Below are positions 11,066 to 23,094 of a DNA stretch of 64,000 nucleotides, piece by piece (position 1 is the first letter of the stretch; each line of letters opens with the position of its first letter). The position numbers and the translations under genes are program-made. Location of the stretch: assembly GCA_900073065.1 (NCBI GenBank), contig FJOG01000002.1, positions 1,368,652 through 1,432,651 of the forward strand, given 5' to 3'. The notes beneath the pieces are model-generated. The model had not been told where the DNA came from, did no database searches, and saw nothing but the letters and a program-made list of their open reading frames with translations. Source of the DNA: Phialocephala subalpina (Eukaryota; Ascomycota; Leotiomycetes; Helotiales; Mollisiaceae).

Positions 11066-13797
11066 CTTGACGGCCGTTGGCAGAAACGAAGGTCTGCAAC
11101 GTCGCGCGACCCGGATACACCAAAAACGAAAGACAGGTGTTGAGACGAAAATAATCTGATCCGACGAAAGAGAGGCCTGTCATACTTATGACGGGGAAGT
11201 ACTGGATAAAGCAGGTACGCGAGGACCCCGGTCAATTTGTTCGACCCCAACATTAGATTTCTGTAGCCTGTAGTAAGCGCAGGAATGTCAGCTAACATTG
11301 ACGGGTCTAGATATCAACCAGTGTAACTTCGTGAGGGTGCACTGCAGCTGCTAATTCCAAGATGGGACGTGGACGTGGGCGCGGTAAGGCGATGGTATCG
11401 GACAGGTTGAGATTCCAGCCATCTGGGTCGAGTCTCGTCGACGATAGCAAATCTGAGATCGAGGAATCCGGAGGCCGGATGAATTGTGCCCTAGAAATTG
11501 ACACTCTCGCGATCCCCAGTGTCATATTCGGTAATCAGATACGAAAAGGGGCGTGTTGTGGCTGATATCTGACGGTCCCAAAGCGGCAACGGCTCCAAAT
11601 GGCTTGCTCACACGTTTCCCAGTGGCCAGGGCGTGATGACGGTTGTCGACTATTGAATTTTGCGCGATTGCACTGATTGGCGTGTTCCAGGTCCTGGGAG
11701 AGGCTATCAGCCTTGGCAGCCTTGGCAGGTCGAGAGTGGGAATGCTGCCCTTGCCCCTGAAAATTGCTGAAATTTGAGGGCGACGCTCGACGATAGGCGC
11801 TCTCCTCCAACGTCAGAGCGTTGCAATCGTTGAATCGAATCTCCCATCCGGTATGCAAATTTGAGATTGTGGATGAAGATCTTCCTGAGAACATGGCATT
11901 TGGAGTCCAGACCTCGAAAAGTCCAGGTAACTTCGGTGGACAAGCAAAATGCGGTAGTTCTCCCCGCACTTCCACGTAGGGGTACAGCTGTTATGTTCTC
12001 AGCCCTGGATGCATCCCCGCAAGCAAAAGAAGCTTGCATCTCGTGATGAAAGACCTTGACAGCCAAGACCGAGTCGTGCAGATGGCTCAGAGACCTTCAT
12101 CAGGCGAAGGTCTGGATCTCCAACCGAGTCAAGCTAAGCCCACGTGGTGTCGTGGAGGCTCCAAGCGTGCTGTGGCTTTCCAGCGCTGAATGAACGTTTG
12201 TCGGTCCCGTTTGACGAAAACAGCCACTCGACAGACCATCTTACCACGAGCAGAGTGCGAATAAGAGTTACAGGGCCTTGAGGGTATGTCGAGCAGTGAG
12301 GTGTGTTGTTGGTTGACCCTCCGTTGGGATGCATACACGGGGCTGGCCATGCAGGCGAAATATTGTATGCAAGCTAATTTTAGCATCAAATTTTTCTCTC
12401 TAACTCGAGCTGCTCTCATCAGAACCACTCTTTTTCTCAATCTGATTTGTTGCTCGTTCGGATTACTCCCTTCTCATTGAGTTTGTCGCTGAGGTGAAGT
12501 TGCGATGACTTTTAACCTTGAAGTTAACCTTACAGCAGAGAAGGACGCTAAAATCCTCAGTGGGGCACCGTGCGAACATCTCCCAAGCCTCACTTTCTCA
12601 TCCCTCAACGATCACCAACATTCTCATATATTTATCAGATATTCCTCCACCAGAATCAAGTGATTCAGATGGCATCATTCCACGTTTCTCGGAGACAAAG
12701 CTCAAGCCATGTCTCAGCCTCGAATCTCACATTATTACTATTGCTTTGGAATGGGTATCGCGACCTCATCCCGTCGCGTCACAACTAAACGTCGAATTGA
12801 ATTGGGAGGACCAGCAAGGCCCAGAATTCCATAGTGCTGAGCCTACTTATAAGTTGTGAGATGAGCCAAATGACGATGCTCTCGTTTCTTCGGCGACGCT
12901 CGAAAGTCAAGACAGAGTCTGAGGCGGCCGACACGTCTCGGGGATACTCCTTTCTAAACCAACACCTTTAGCTTCAAGCGTTTCTCCAGCTTTTCTTCAA
13001 GGATCAAGAAAAGATCACGCACCCGAATTCAGACCCAGTTGGGGCTATTCCATCGCTTTTGCCACAGCTTTTCATACTGGCACGTGACCATTTCACATAG
13101 GTTCCCGAGTCTCAGATCACCATCTCTGTCGAAGTGCATTCTTCTGTCTAGTAACCTTTGTAATATTGAAGCAAGTAGCCCTGAAATGAATAGGTCACCA
13201 AGCTCAATTTGTCAAAGATATTGTCGCTAGGCGTGCCAAGGATTTGACGGTCCGTAAGCGAGGTCAAATTTCAAGGGTCAAAAAGTGCACTTTTGTTACG
13301 ACGTGCAACAAAACTTTGAATAACCAATGAGATGGCTCGATTTTCGTACCATGTGAAAGTCACACTCCCTGCCTCAAAGGGAATCCCCGATCGAAATTTC
13401 GAATTATTGTTCGTTTTAGAGCTCTGTTGGCCGACGAGAGATGCTAGAAAAGTGGAACCGAAACGAGGACCGTAGAAGACCTGTGGCAAATACGACATTC
13501 TTACCCCTCGTTAGGCAGATAGCTCAGGGTTTAGTGTTCTCGAGACCATGAGCTTGGATGTTGGAGGCTGTCTCATTCCTATATACATCTTCAAGTCGAT
13601 CGCCAGCTCGCACCTCTTCCACTCTTCTTCCTTTCACAAATGTACGTGAAAGGGAAAGATCAACACCATCACGTGTATCAGCGCTAAGCATATCCTCCCT
13701 CTCTTTTCGAACCTCTTCTTATCTCCTCCCTAATACTCGAGTCCCTCAAACACACATATCTTCATCAACATTATCGGAGCAAACCCCGTTCTCAAAA
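11066..13797. other. Gene-free 2.7 kb interval (promoters of divergent genes)
   Basis: Lies between the start of the WSC gene (leftward) and the start of the methyltransferase (rightward). Only short frames are seen on either strand, none with a domain or supported splice structure. A weak resemblance to the short dispersed repeat described at 16996 is visible near 13225-13265 (tcgcta ... taagcgag). A small unrecognised gene cannot be excluded. Confidence 0.45.
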
Positions 13798-14757
13798 ATG
13801 GCAGAACCCCACCCCACTGGTCCCGGCGGCCCAGGACGTGTTCACGTCCATGACGCGAATAACACCAAAGACGTCCCCTGGTACATCCCTATCATACCAG
13901 CCCTCATGTCGCCTCCACTCATCGATCTCCTCGAAAACTACGCCGGTATGCCTCCTTCGGAGCAAGAAGCACACCTGTATCGCATTCGAGATCTAGCCTG
14001 GGAGGTGTTCCCAATGCCTTCCGTCGGCCTATTCTGGTGGCTCGTCCTCGGCTTAAGCACACATCCTCATTATCGACAATTGATCGAGCTTATGAAATCA
14101 CCTCCAACCGATCCATCACATCCAAGAAAATTCCTCGATCTAGGAGCTTGTCTCGGTCAAGACTCACGAAAATTAATCCACGACGGCATCCCCTCGTCTT
14201 CCGTGTACGCCTCCGACATCTTTCCCGGGTACGAAAGCGTTGGCCACGCCTTATTCAACGACGCCCCCACCACTCACGGCCACTTCATCGCCGCTGACAT
14301 CTTCGACAGTTCACGTTCCTCACCTTTGGTACGGAGTCGGGGAACTTGGGATGCAATCAGCATCTTCATGTTTCTACACATGTTCTCACGCGAAGACTTG
14401 TTACTCGCCATCCGACAAGTCCTTCTCCTGCTGTCCGCAGAACCAGGATCGATGATCATTGGCGCTCAAACCAGCAGCACTGAAGATCATGAAGAGGTCC
14501 TCTCCACTCCATTCTTGAAAGAAGGAGTTGTGAGGAAGGTTTTCAGGCCAAGCAAAGAGACTTTTAAGCAAATGTGGCAAGAAGCAGCGTTGGATATGGG
14601 GATAGGAGTGAAAGTTTGGGCGGAGTATAGACCAAGGTGGGAATTGGGCGAGACGGAGGTAGAGCAGAACTACAGTGAAAGCCATGCTATGGTTGCGAAG
14701 GATGAGGAACAGAGGGGAAAACAGAGGCGGATGTTCTTTACTGTTGAGAGGCTTTGA
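13798..14757 (+). CDS. SAM-dependent methyltransferase, fungal secondary-metabolite type
   Basis: Single exon, 319 residues from the ATG at 13798; an upstream in-frame extension to 13558 is low-complexity leader and is not preferred. The SAM-binding motif I is FLDLGACLGQDSRKL, followed by a second strand YASDIFPGY and a later acidic motif FIAADIFD. This arrangement, and the Trp/Pro-rich N-terminus, resembles the methyltransferases that methylate carboxyl or hydroxyl groups in fungal meroterpenoid pathways (the AusD/Trt5/AdrK group). No polyketide synthase, prenyltransferase or cyclase is in the window, so a pathway role is not shown. The FAD monooxygenase 3 kb downstream could be a partner, but the GH79 gene between argues against a tight cluster. 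Confidence 0.8.
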   Translation: MAEPHPTGPGGPGRVHVHDANNTKDVPWYIPIIPALMSPPLIDLLENYAGMPPSEQEAHLYRIRDLAWEVFPMPSVGLFWWLVLGLSTHPHYRQLIELMKSPPTDPSHPRKFLDLGACLGQDSRKLIHDGIPSSSVYASDIFPGYESVGHALFNDAPTTHGHFIAADIFDSSRSSPLVRSRGTWDAISIFMFLHMFSREDLLLAIRQVLLLLSAEPGSMIIGAQTSSTEDHEEVLSTPFLKEGVVRKVFRPSKETFKQMWQEAALDMGIGVKVWAEYRPRWELGETEVEQNYSESHAMVAKDEEQRGKQRRMFFTVERL

Positions 14758-15236
14758 AGCCTTTTATTCCAATACGAATCTTTCTTTCAGCTTGGGACTT
14801 CTAGTATCTCGTATTTCGGTTCAAAGAGGGACGCACTTCATATTGTGGGGTAACTCCCAACTCCGGCCGTCGGCAACGGTTCCACGCATCTCTTGCATGC
14901 AACGTCCGCCTCTTGCCCAAGCTTCTTCTTTTGGGCTCTCCTATTCGAGGAACAAATTTGAATTAAAACCCCATGGTAAAATTCAATTGCCGACCTCAAG
15001 TCAGGATTGGCTGATCGGCAATCGAGTGTGCTCGCATCCTTTCGTATTCATCGTATCCACCGTATTCATGCAAAGTCCAGCGTATCAAGCATTACTTCCC
15101 CTCATTTCTCCAGGTTTTCGCGCAAAGTACCTCGAATATCTTCTCTGTGGGGTAGTATATAACTTGGGAACTGTCTGCTACTTCGTTATGCTTTTATTGA
15201 GGCAGTTGTAAATTGTGATCAGGTGATTGACGAAAT
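14758..15236. other. Intergenic region before the GH79 gene
   Basis: Tandem plus-strand genes flank it. A long open frame crossing this stretch has no domain and is read as chance. A TATA-like gtagtatataac at about 15151-15162, some 75 bp before the ATG, is a possible core promoter element. Confidence 0.4.
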
Positions 15237-16861
15237 ATGTTCTCGTTCCTTGCTCTTCTGTCTGTTTTGGGACTTGCATATGCAGGGACCACAACCCTCA
15301 CGGTCCCAGGAAAACCACCTCCGGGATGCGCTACTTTAGACCGAGCCCCAGTCGCCCTCTCGTAAGTATTATTTCCGTAAACCTTCACCAAAATCAATCA
15401 TTGACCTTCATCAGGTTCGAATTCTACGAATTCCCCTCCTACTTCACAAACGTCAGCAATACTGAGACTTGTATGAAGCACCTCCATGATGTCTCAGGAG
15501 TGTGGCCTCGGATTCGAATTGGCGGTACCTCGCAGTGAGTCGTTCATCCTCGATACATGTGGACATGTTATTGAATGCTGGGAAGGGACTATTCAACATA
15601 CGTCCCAAGCTTGGACCCATACATCGTGTACTCAGTTCCTGATCCTGCTACACTTGCGAAGAACATCACATTTGGCCCAAGGTTCATTGATCTCGCGGAG
15701 AGCTATCCTGGCACCGTAGTCATGGGACTCAATCGAGGAGGAGATAATTTGAATAATACCATCGAGGCAGCCGTTGCAATAGAGAAGAGGATGCATAATT
15801 TGCAAGCTATTGAACTTGGTAATGAACCAGATATCTACGCAGCTCTCAACTTTCCCCTCACTTCCAACTCCGGCTACAACCTCACAACCTGGACTCCTGA
15901 AACAGAAGCACACTCCGAGTCAACTTGGCAGCTCGCCGTCACCTCCCCTCTTGCCCAACCCAATATAATCCAAGCCGGGAACCTCGAACAACCACCTTCC
16001 CTTTACAATGCCTCGAACCTCATCAAATACGAAGATCCCCTCGCTTTGGAAACGGTCAAGACTTTCTCACATCATAATTATCCGCAAAGTACATATTTTG
16101 CGGATTCTGTGAACTTGGAAGCTCTGATGAAGCATCAAAACATCGTGGAAAACGTCGGAACTTTTAAAACTGATGTCGAAGTCGCGAGGAGCGTGGGGTG
16201 GGAATACGTATTCGGCGAAACGAATTCTGGTACCTCCTCCCATCTCCCTTCCACCTTCCCATTTCCCCTCTAACAAAACCCCACAGTCTCAGGCGGAGGC
16301 TCACCCCTCATCTCCCCCCTCTTCGGCACCGCCATCTGGCTCCTAGACTACGTCCTCCAAGCAGCAACTATAAACATAAAACGCACCTACCTCCATCAAT
16401 GCACGATTGAAACATGCTGGTACGCGTTCTGGGATCGAGAGAATGTTAATGCGCCATTTTATGGGGCGTTTGTTGCTACGTATGTGCTTGCTGGAGGGAA
16501 GTATATTTCTTCGTTAGATGATGGGACGAGTAATTATGGTGGGTATGTAGTTTTTGACGAAGGCGGAAAGCAGTTAAAGTTGGTGCTGGTTAATAGTGAT
16601 TATTATACTAATGGGACGAGAGGGGTTGAGAGGTTTGTTATTGAGGGGTTGAAGGATGGGTGGGTGAGGGGTAGGAGGTTGACGGCTGAGAGCGCGTTGA
16701 GTAAGGTTAGTGAGGGAAACCTGCCGACGTTTGGTGGTAGGTGGTTTGAGAGTGATTGTTCGATTGCTGGGAGGGAGGAGGTTGAGGTTGTGAAAGTCGA
16801 GGGTGGGAAAGCGGGGTTTGAAATTGCTGCTTCGGAGGCGTTAATTGTTGATCTTTGTTGA
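15237..16861 (+). CDS. Secreted glycoside hydrolase family 79 (beta-glucuronidase-like)
   Basis: Exons 15237-15361, 15415-15534, 15586-16229, 16287-16861; 487 residues, introns 51-57 nt, all phases agree. A clear signal peptide is present (FSFLALLSVLGLAYAG). The catalytic (beta/alpha)8 domain has IELGNEPD, with the likely acid/base Glu at about residue 162, and YVFGETNS, with the likely nucleophile Glu at about 293, as in GH79. The C-terminal part from about residue 390 is the beta-sandwich usual in the fungal members. It is expected outside the cell, removing beta-glucuronosyl (possibly 4-O-methyl) residues from glycans such as arabinogalactan proteins. The substrate is inferred from the family. 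Codon use in the last exon is more G/T-rich than in the others. Confidence 0.87.
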
Positions 16862-17861
16862 TGAGCTCGATACAATCCAGTCACGGATCAAGATATATGG
16901 GGCGGCAATCTAGTGATGCGGAATTCTAGGAAAGGAGAGATGATGATTTGCTTTCGGACTTCGATAGGTGACCGAGTCTGAATTCTGGCAGTTCTAGGGC
17001 ATTTGTCGCTAAACTTCAGGCTCCGCAACGCTAGATTTCTAGCGAGAGCTCCCCTGAAGTTATTGCGCTAAGCGAGAAGATAGACTGTTGACTTTCATAC
17101 TCCAATTATCCTCTCATGGAGGTCGAGAATCTAGGATTCTAATTCCCTTTGTATTTCGGAAAGAGTTCCAGATCCTGTTGATCTTGGACATCATGACCTC
17201 GAGGTCTGTCATTTCGGAAGCAGTCACGTGCACTAACGCCAGCTGCCTTGCCCAGGTTTGCCAAAGGTGCTTCCACGTATCTTCATCTCTCGTTATCAAC
17301 AGCGTCATCAATTCGAACTTTAGGCTGCCTCTTCCCTTGTTTCGGAACACTGTGTCAAGTTGCTCTTCCTGCAGCCTAAATAATCTCGATCGCAATAAGC
17401 TGCGCCGCAAGTCATGATGTCATAGGTTTTATGGGATCAGATCAATGTGTGAGGATTCATGCCATAGCTTGCAAAGAAAAGGGAAGGCAAGCCTGATATC
17501 AATGGGAGCCCATGGTGTGGACTGAAACACGGCTAGGTAAGAAATCACAATGTTGTCCCGCCCCGCGTTTTCTTTCCCTGCGTATTCCCAAAACGGCAAG
17601 TCTTACTTTTTTCCTCCCTCCCCCTTTTAGAATACGTGAGCGACGTCGTCGACTACTGTTCGACACACTTCAAAATGAAAGGTATTTAATGAGAACAATC
17701 CGCCCATTCAGTTTATTCCCTTTATTCACTCATTCATCAAAGGCCGAGTCTCGCATCCCATCACGACTGCACCACAGCGGTTGCCAAATTCAAGGCAATT
17801 ATCACCTCCATTTCTCAAGACTCGAACCTTTTCCTAACTTAAACCCACATAGAGACTTACC
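16862..17861. other. Intergenic region with one dispersed-repeat copy
   Basis: No coding frame with a domain. It holds the repeat copy at 16996-17077. The last 250 bp are C/T-rich and lead into the ATG of the monooxygenase, which fits a fungal promoter and leader. Confidence 0.45.
16996..17077 (+). repeat. Short dispersed repeat, copy A
   Basis: About 82 bp bounded by agggca...tcgctaaa on the left and taagcgaga on the right. The same order of motifs recurs at 19441-19526 and 21333-21407. The termini are partly inverted (tcgcta / taagcga), as in a small MITE. Confidence 0.5.
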
Positions 17862-19238
17862 ATGCCGCCAATGCGAGTCTTGATCAGTGGAGCGGGCATC
17901 GCTGGGCCTGCTCTGGCGTGGTTCCTTGCCAAGACCGGGGCACGCATCACTGTCGTCGAAAAAGCCAGCTCTCTCCTTCCCCATGGACAGAACGTCGATA
18001 TCACAGGGAGTGCAATCACAGCCGTCAAGAAGATGGGACTCATGACTGAATTTCGGAAATATCATACGAAGGAATGTGGGACGCAGCTCATCGACCTAAA
18101 TGGAAAGCCCTTTGCACCCTGTAAGTAAACCTGGGATACAGTTTCTCATATTCTGGAATATCTCATATTGTTTTATCATGATAAATCCTCACAAAAAACT
18201 TTAGCAGAGAGCAATAACTAACCTCTCCGTTTTGTAGTTCCCATCAAGGAGGGTTCAACAGCCAGCTTCACCTCGGAATTCGAGATCCTTCGTGGAGACT
18301 TAGCAAAGCTCTTCTATGAGGCTACGAAAGATCACCCGAATGTCAACTATTTGTTCGGTACCACTATCAGCAAAATCATCTCGAATGATGATGTTTCCGT
18401 TAAGGTGGAATTGAGCAATGGCGACATGCACGAGTCCGATCTCCTAGTCGCAGCCGACGGCCAGTGGTCAAAGGTGCGAAAGCAGGTCTTCCCCAAAGAG
18501 GATATCACCGTGGTCGATAAGGACATGTACGTGGTCTACTACACCATTCCACGCCTTCCCATCGACAACGACTGGTGGAACGTCTACGGTGCTCTTCGCT
18601 CAAGGGTCATCACCCTCAGACCCGACCCACACGGTACAATCCGAGCAATGTTCATGCTGATGCCCTGCAATAAGACTCAGAAGCAGGCATGGCAAGAGGC
18701 ATCCAGAAGTGACAGAAAGACCCAGCAAGAGCTTGTGAGAAGGGAGTTCGCAGATGCAGGATGGCAAACTCAGAGATTCTTGGACGCTATGGATTCAGCC
18801 CCGGATTTCTACTTCCAGGCATGCCAACAAATCAAGATGAAAGACTGGTCCAAGTCTCGCATCGTCTGTGTAGGAGATGCTGCCTATGCTCCGACGCCAC
18901 TCACAGGTGCAGGCACTACTCTGGCTATTACTGGGGCATACATCCTCGCAGGTGAACTGTGCAAACTCGAAGACGGTGAGCATCCTTCGAAGGCGCTCGA
19001 GGCTTTCGAAAACACATTCAAGCCATTTGTTGAGCAGGTACAAAGTATTCCCTTTTTCATTCCGGCAATAGCGTTTCCTACGTCGGCATGGAAGATATGG
19101 GTGCTCCAAAGCTGTCTCTCGGCACTGTCCAAGTTCGTGGCAACTTCATGGTTCGCGAAGAGATTCGGCCGGACACCAGAGAGCAACGATGACGGGTTTC
19201 CATTGCCAGCTTACCCGGACCTCGATAAATTGCTTTGA
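17862..19238 (+). CDS. FAD-dependent monooxygenase (PHBH-fold)
   Basis: Exons 17862-18120 and 18238-19238, 419 residues; the intron runs from gtaagt to tttgtag in matching phase. The N-terminal dinucleotide motif ISGAGIAGPALAWFLAKTG, with the ribose-binding Glu in VVEK, and the second FAD motif CVGDAAYAPTPLTGAG near residue 295 identify the aromatic hydroxylase (FAD_binding_3) family. Expected reaction: NAD(P)H- and O2-dependent hydroxylation or epoxidation of a small aromatic or polyketide substrate. No signal peptide is present. A C-terminal hydrophobic stretch near residues 360-390 may be a weak membrane contact. Members act in aromatic catabolism, antibiotic modification or secondary metabolism, and the sequence does not decide between these. 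Confidence 0.86.
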
Positions 19239-19440
19239 ATGGTGTTAATGGCGTTGGAGGGGTTTGATCTTCTCGTTTGGCGTCGGTATTTCGTTTTAGC
19301 CTAGAGTAAACTTCTATGTTGGCACAGTCACCGCATCTCATTTTCACATGTATACTATTCTATCAAGCCAACATCGCTTTGTTCAATTTATCCTGTGGAC
19401 AACTCATCGCTTCAACTTCAGTGAGTCAGGCTTGAGCTTC

Positions 19441-19526
19441 AGGGCAATGCTCGCTAAATTTACAGGCGCCCTTCAGTGCTGGAAGTCCAGACATTCCCTG
19501 AAAAATAGGGGGTCGCGGTAAGCGAG
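19441..19526 (+). repeat. Short dispersed repeat, copy B
   Basis: Begins cttcagggca just before position 19446, continues tcgctaaattta-aggc, and ends taagcgag. It lies about 375 bp beyond the 3' end of the SRR1-like pseudogene and is in the same orientation as copy C on its other side. Confidence 0.5.
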
Positions 19527-19901
19527 TTTACCCCGCATTTGCAGCTTTGTATCCTCATCTCTCATCTTGCTACCTACAGAAGACTGGTAACAGGAAGGTG
19601 TCTTACATTACGCCTTTTAAATTGTCTGTTTAGTTGAGATCTATTCTTCTTGCCAAAGTCACTGTTTTAGAAGCGTACTTCCAAGGCGCAGGTAAGCGCC
19701 TGAGCATATTTTCGAGTGCGAAATCCATGCATTTTGTTACTCAACGCAGACTATATTACAGGTGCAAAATCAGTCCAAGGTGGTATACAAAGCCAGTTAT
19801 TTCTTAACCACTTTTGGTTCCAACTCAGCGCTTGTTGTAGTAGGAATATTTCGTTCAGGGCGACGCGTATAGAGAGTTGGTTTGGCGCCAATACACGTAT
19901 A

Positions 19902-20886
19902 TCACCTGTGGCCATTCGATGTTCGAAGATTACCAGGTGGAGGAGTTGGATTATTTTGGTGGTCCCAAGTTGGGCTGACTTTCATACCCTTCAAGTCCAG
20001 GTGTTCTTCATCATATTCGCTGCGAAGCTGCTTCAGAGACTCGAACTCGGAATTAAAGGCGACGTGAAGAGAAAGAAGATACTGTACTTACACTACAAGC
20101 CTCGAAACCACAACCTTCTCGCCATTTTTGCTCAGGATATAAGCAAAGATTGGCTGGAACGCATTTGGTTTATCTTGTTTAAGAATGCCACTCGACAGGA
20201 TCGCTGCTGGCCTTGTGGTTTCAGAGACAATCAGATCCCAGGGTACATTTGCCTGGAAATTGACAACCAAAGTCAATTCGTCCATTTTGACCCAGCCCTG
20301 TTGTTGACCAACATCGCCCCATAAGAGTTGTAAATCTTCGCCTGCCAATACTTCCTGGTCCAACTCCGAATATTGTGGGTTCTGGACAAAGATCTCCGTC
20401 TTTCCTTGATTAGACATTTCCCAAACCCCTCTGATTACTATCAGAGCTGCATGTTGAGCATACAATCTGTATACATCAGCTGGTGTTGGTACAGAAGGTG
20501 GACTGAAGTAGCTTTCGCCTAGTGCTACAATCTTGTTGCAGGTTTTCTTCAAGAATAAGGGTTGAACGAGTTCTGTTAATCGCTTACATAGCCCACTCTT
20601 TTTAAATTCCTTCATGTTCTCTTCGAATTTTGATTTGATGAAGGCTGCATTGGTATAGATGGCGTTGCGTCCATCCCATTAGGCCTTCACGATTAAAGCT
20701 CCTGGATTCTCGGGAAACAATTTCTTTAAATCCTTGAAGTCATCAACTGTTAGCAAAAGCTTTACCTTGAAAAACGAACTTACTCTGAGGGGAAAGTCTT
20801 GATCGAATCTAGTGGCTTTTTGCCGTGCCGAAGTTGGGTGTGGTGGCGGTTGGACCGAGTATCTTGGGTTGATCGCAATAAGCCAT
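19902..20886 (-). pseudogene. SRR1-like gene, decayed paralogue
   Basis: Collinear with the intact gene at 23157-24440, including about 70 bp of similar promoter (gctttgga-gtgtaatgatgat). The first exon is reduced to a short piece. Starting from the ATG at 20886 the frame runs into TAG, while the homologous frame before the gtaagt donor (20768-20773) is shifted, so a frameshift is implied. In the second exon an in-frame TAA stands at 20681-20679, where CAA is the likely ancestor. The conserved core at about 20088-20615 is open and keeps SRR1-type motifs (NKIVALGESYF, WEMSN, ELTLVV). The donor after this core survives (gtaagtac), but the acceptor equivalent to cttag is lost. A domain-poor tail can be followed to a TGA at 19904-19902. 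It is probably not functional as an SRR1 protein, although expression of the core cannot be excluded. Confidence 0.75.
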
Positions 20887-21798
20887 CTTGGAAATCAAAT
20901 CATATTAAAGGCTATGACTCTACTTAACTATGTTGAAATTAATTACCGAAATTAGGAATTCTTGACTGAGCTAGATTGAGTATCTTGAGCTTTGGATGTG
21001 TAATGATGATAATTTTTCCCAAGGGAAGAGCATTGTTTATCCAGTAACTCTCAGTGATTCACGATTTCTAAAGTGTCATTGCGAATTTGCCAAAAGTCCT
21101 CGGTGATTCATGAAAAGAGGTGTTTTTGAGTGAATCTGAAGGTCATTGAAGAAGGACTACAGTTCATTTGAGTACCTGTTATTCAAATTCACGGAAATAT
21201 TATAACCCCAAGGTGCTTTTTGTGTATCGCATGCTCAGACTTCCACGCAACGAGAAGCTAGTTTCTTTTTCAATGCTCAAGGGTTACCAAAGAGCTTCGA
21301 CACCGACTTTCAGCAAGTCATAGCCGACCTTCAGGGCAGTATCACTAAATTTTAGGCTTTCGAGCGCCGGACATCCCGGGCGATTCAAGGGATGTCAATA
21401 AGCGAGAATGCAAGTTTAACCCCCCAATTACCCCTCAATCTCTGCTTCATCTCTCTTTCGTGGCGTATCTCTGAAGGCTGTTCATATTTACTCACCTTGA
21501 AACTGGAGTGGCAAATGATTGTATCGTCTGGGTTACTCGCCCTCAATCTTGAACCTTGTGACGCGGAACTGCCGATACATTGGCACTTTCCTACTTCAAG
21601 TATTCAACCATTGAATCTCTAGTACAGAGTCATGTTATCAAATCGAAAAGTTTGACGTTTGATCTGAACAAGTTATTGATGAAATTTCAAAACAAGTGCG
21701 TTCCTCAGAGCCGGTTATCATTCGAAGGACGATGAGCATTGATCAAGCGGATTGTGTGAAAGTCCATGCATAATTTATCGCAAAGCTAAAGCACTGTA
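20887..21798. other. Intergenic region with repeat copy C
   Basis: Promoter remnant of the decayed SRR1-like gene on the right-hand strand and the repeat copy at 21333-21407. No supported gene. Confidence 0.45.
21333..21407 (+). repeat. Short dispersed repeat, copy C
   Basis: Shares cttcagggca, the block ctaaattt-aggc and the end taagcgaga with copy B. It lies about 450 bp upstream of the start of the decayed SRR1-like gene, so copies B and C bracket that gene as direct repeats. Confidence 0.5.
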
Positions 21799-21837
21799 AG
21801 AGTTGGGGCTACAGCTCGTGGACCCCCCTAAGCGAGA
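21799..21837 (+). repeat. Left terminal inverted repeat of the mariner element
   Basis: 39 bp. It matches the right end in reverse complement with one T/C difference at position 12 of the repeat. Confidence 0.88.
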
Positions 21838-21917
21838 ACATCAAAATGAGACCTCATTTTCCAAAAATCACCATTCCTCCAATTATTAATAGTATTTCTT
21901 GAAACTTGAACTATAGA

Positions 21918-23009
21918 TTAACGAATAGTAGTTAATCCCCTTACTTCAATTACATCCTCCAATTTACAAGTCAATCTCTCAGTATAGTACCTGAAATCAC
22001 GTGGGTCCACCTGATCCCAAAGCCTCTGAATCTCCCTATACAATGCCTCCTTAGAAGTTTATACAAATGGAAGCTTCTTTAACTCCTCTTTCATCCACCT
22101 CCAAACCTTCTTAATAACGTTCAAATCAGGTGAAAAAGGGGGCCAATTAAAGCCTCGAATGCTATATTAAAGCTTAGCAAGTCTCGCATGCCCTTTATGG
22201 ACCTTTGCCCCATCTTCCATGAAGATATACTCCGCTCCAAGCTCGTCAAATAGAGGGAAAACAATGGGTTGGAGTACTTTATCACGGTACGCTCGTGAAT
22301 TGACTTCTTTGGCCTCTTCCTCTTTCTCTAAGAAGACTAATGGAGACTTGTAATCCCAGCCAATTGCTCCTCAGATCATAACCGATACTCTTCCTGACCT
22401 ATAAGTCGATCGAATACAGTCTGAATACCTCTTTTTATCTACCCTTCGAGTTACCCATACCCTCCTATTTTTCCCTAACTCAAAGATGCACTCGTCGGAC
22501 CATATAACTTTCCTCCAATCCCCTCCTCCTTCTCTCGAAGCTGCCTAATCAGATGTCCCCCACCATCGATACTTATAAGTAAAAGCAAGCCTCTTTTTAG
22601 CTTGGGCCCTTGAGATAAAGGGCCGAGGACAAGCTATACACCGTCGGTAGCCTGCTTTACGGAGTTCTCGTCGAATAGTTCGAGCAGATGCTTGGATATT
22701 TAGGGCCCTTTTGACTTGCTCAAAAGTCATGTGTCTTATGCCGTAGTTTCGAGAGATAAAGCGAATAATTTGGCGAATATCTCGTTGATTAAAAAGCTTC
22801 TTCTGATAAAGTTTCCCTTTTCTCGTGGTACGGCTGGATTTGGCTTTGCACATGCGCTTTGCAGTGCTTCGAGGGACCCCTATCTCTTCAAAGATCTGTT
22901 TCCATGATTTACCGTCGGCGCGCGCTTGGCGTACTCTAGCGCGTTTCGGGGTTTTCCAAACTTGATTAAGCTCATGGATAGGAGAGGACGAGAGGATATC
23001 TGTCTGCAT
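21918..23009 (-). pseudogene. Mariner-family transposase, inactive
   Basis: The first ATG in the long frame is at 23009. The N-terminal part is intact to about 22545, with a helix-turn-helix segment (GKSWKQIFEEIGVP) and a second helical region with RTIRRELRKAGY, as in Tc1/Tc3-type DNA-binding domains. After a frameshift near 22550 the catalytic part follows: VIWSDECIF gives the first Asp, FMEDGAKVH the second, SPDLN the third, consistent with a DDE/D transposase. In-frame TGA and TAA codons interrupt this part at several places, so no full protein can be made. Confidence 0.8.
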
Positions 23010-23094
23010 TTCGAGTTTGGTGAGGTTTGGATTAGTGGTTGAGTTGTGGCAGACGTTTAAAAAAGGAGGGTGGGAAATTAAGGTGGGGGGCCAA

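Noticed and set aside
11535..12066. Two overlapping minus-strand frames of 119-146 codons
   Set aside because: No domain, overlapping each other in different frames, no splice sites linking them to a longer protein.
14675..15211. 178-codon plus-strand frame overlapping the methyltransferase end
   Set aside because: Low-information sequence crossing an obvious intergenic region; starts inside the methyltransferase in another frame.
19716..20324. 202-codon plus-strand frame
   Set aside because: Runs antisense to the SRR1-like pseudogene core, has no domain, and lacks promoter or splice support.
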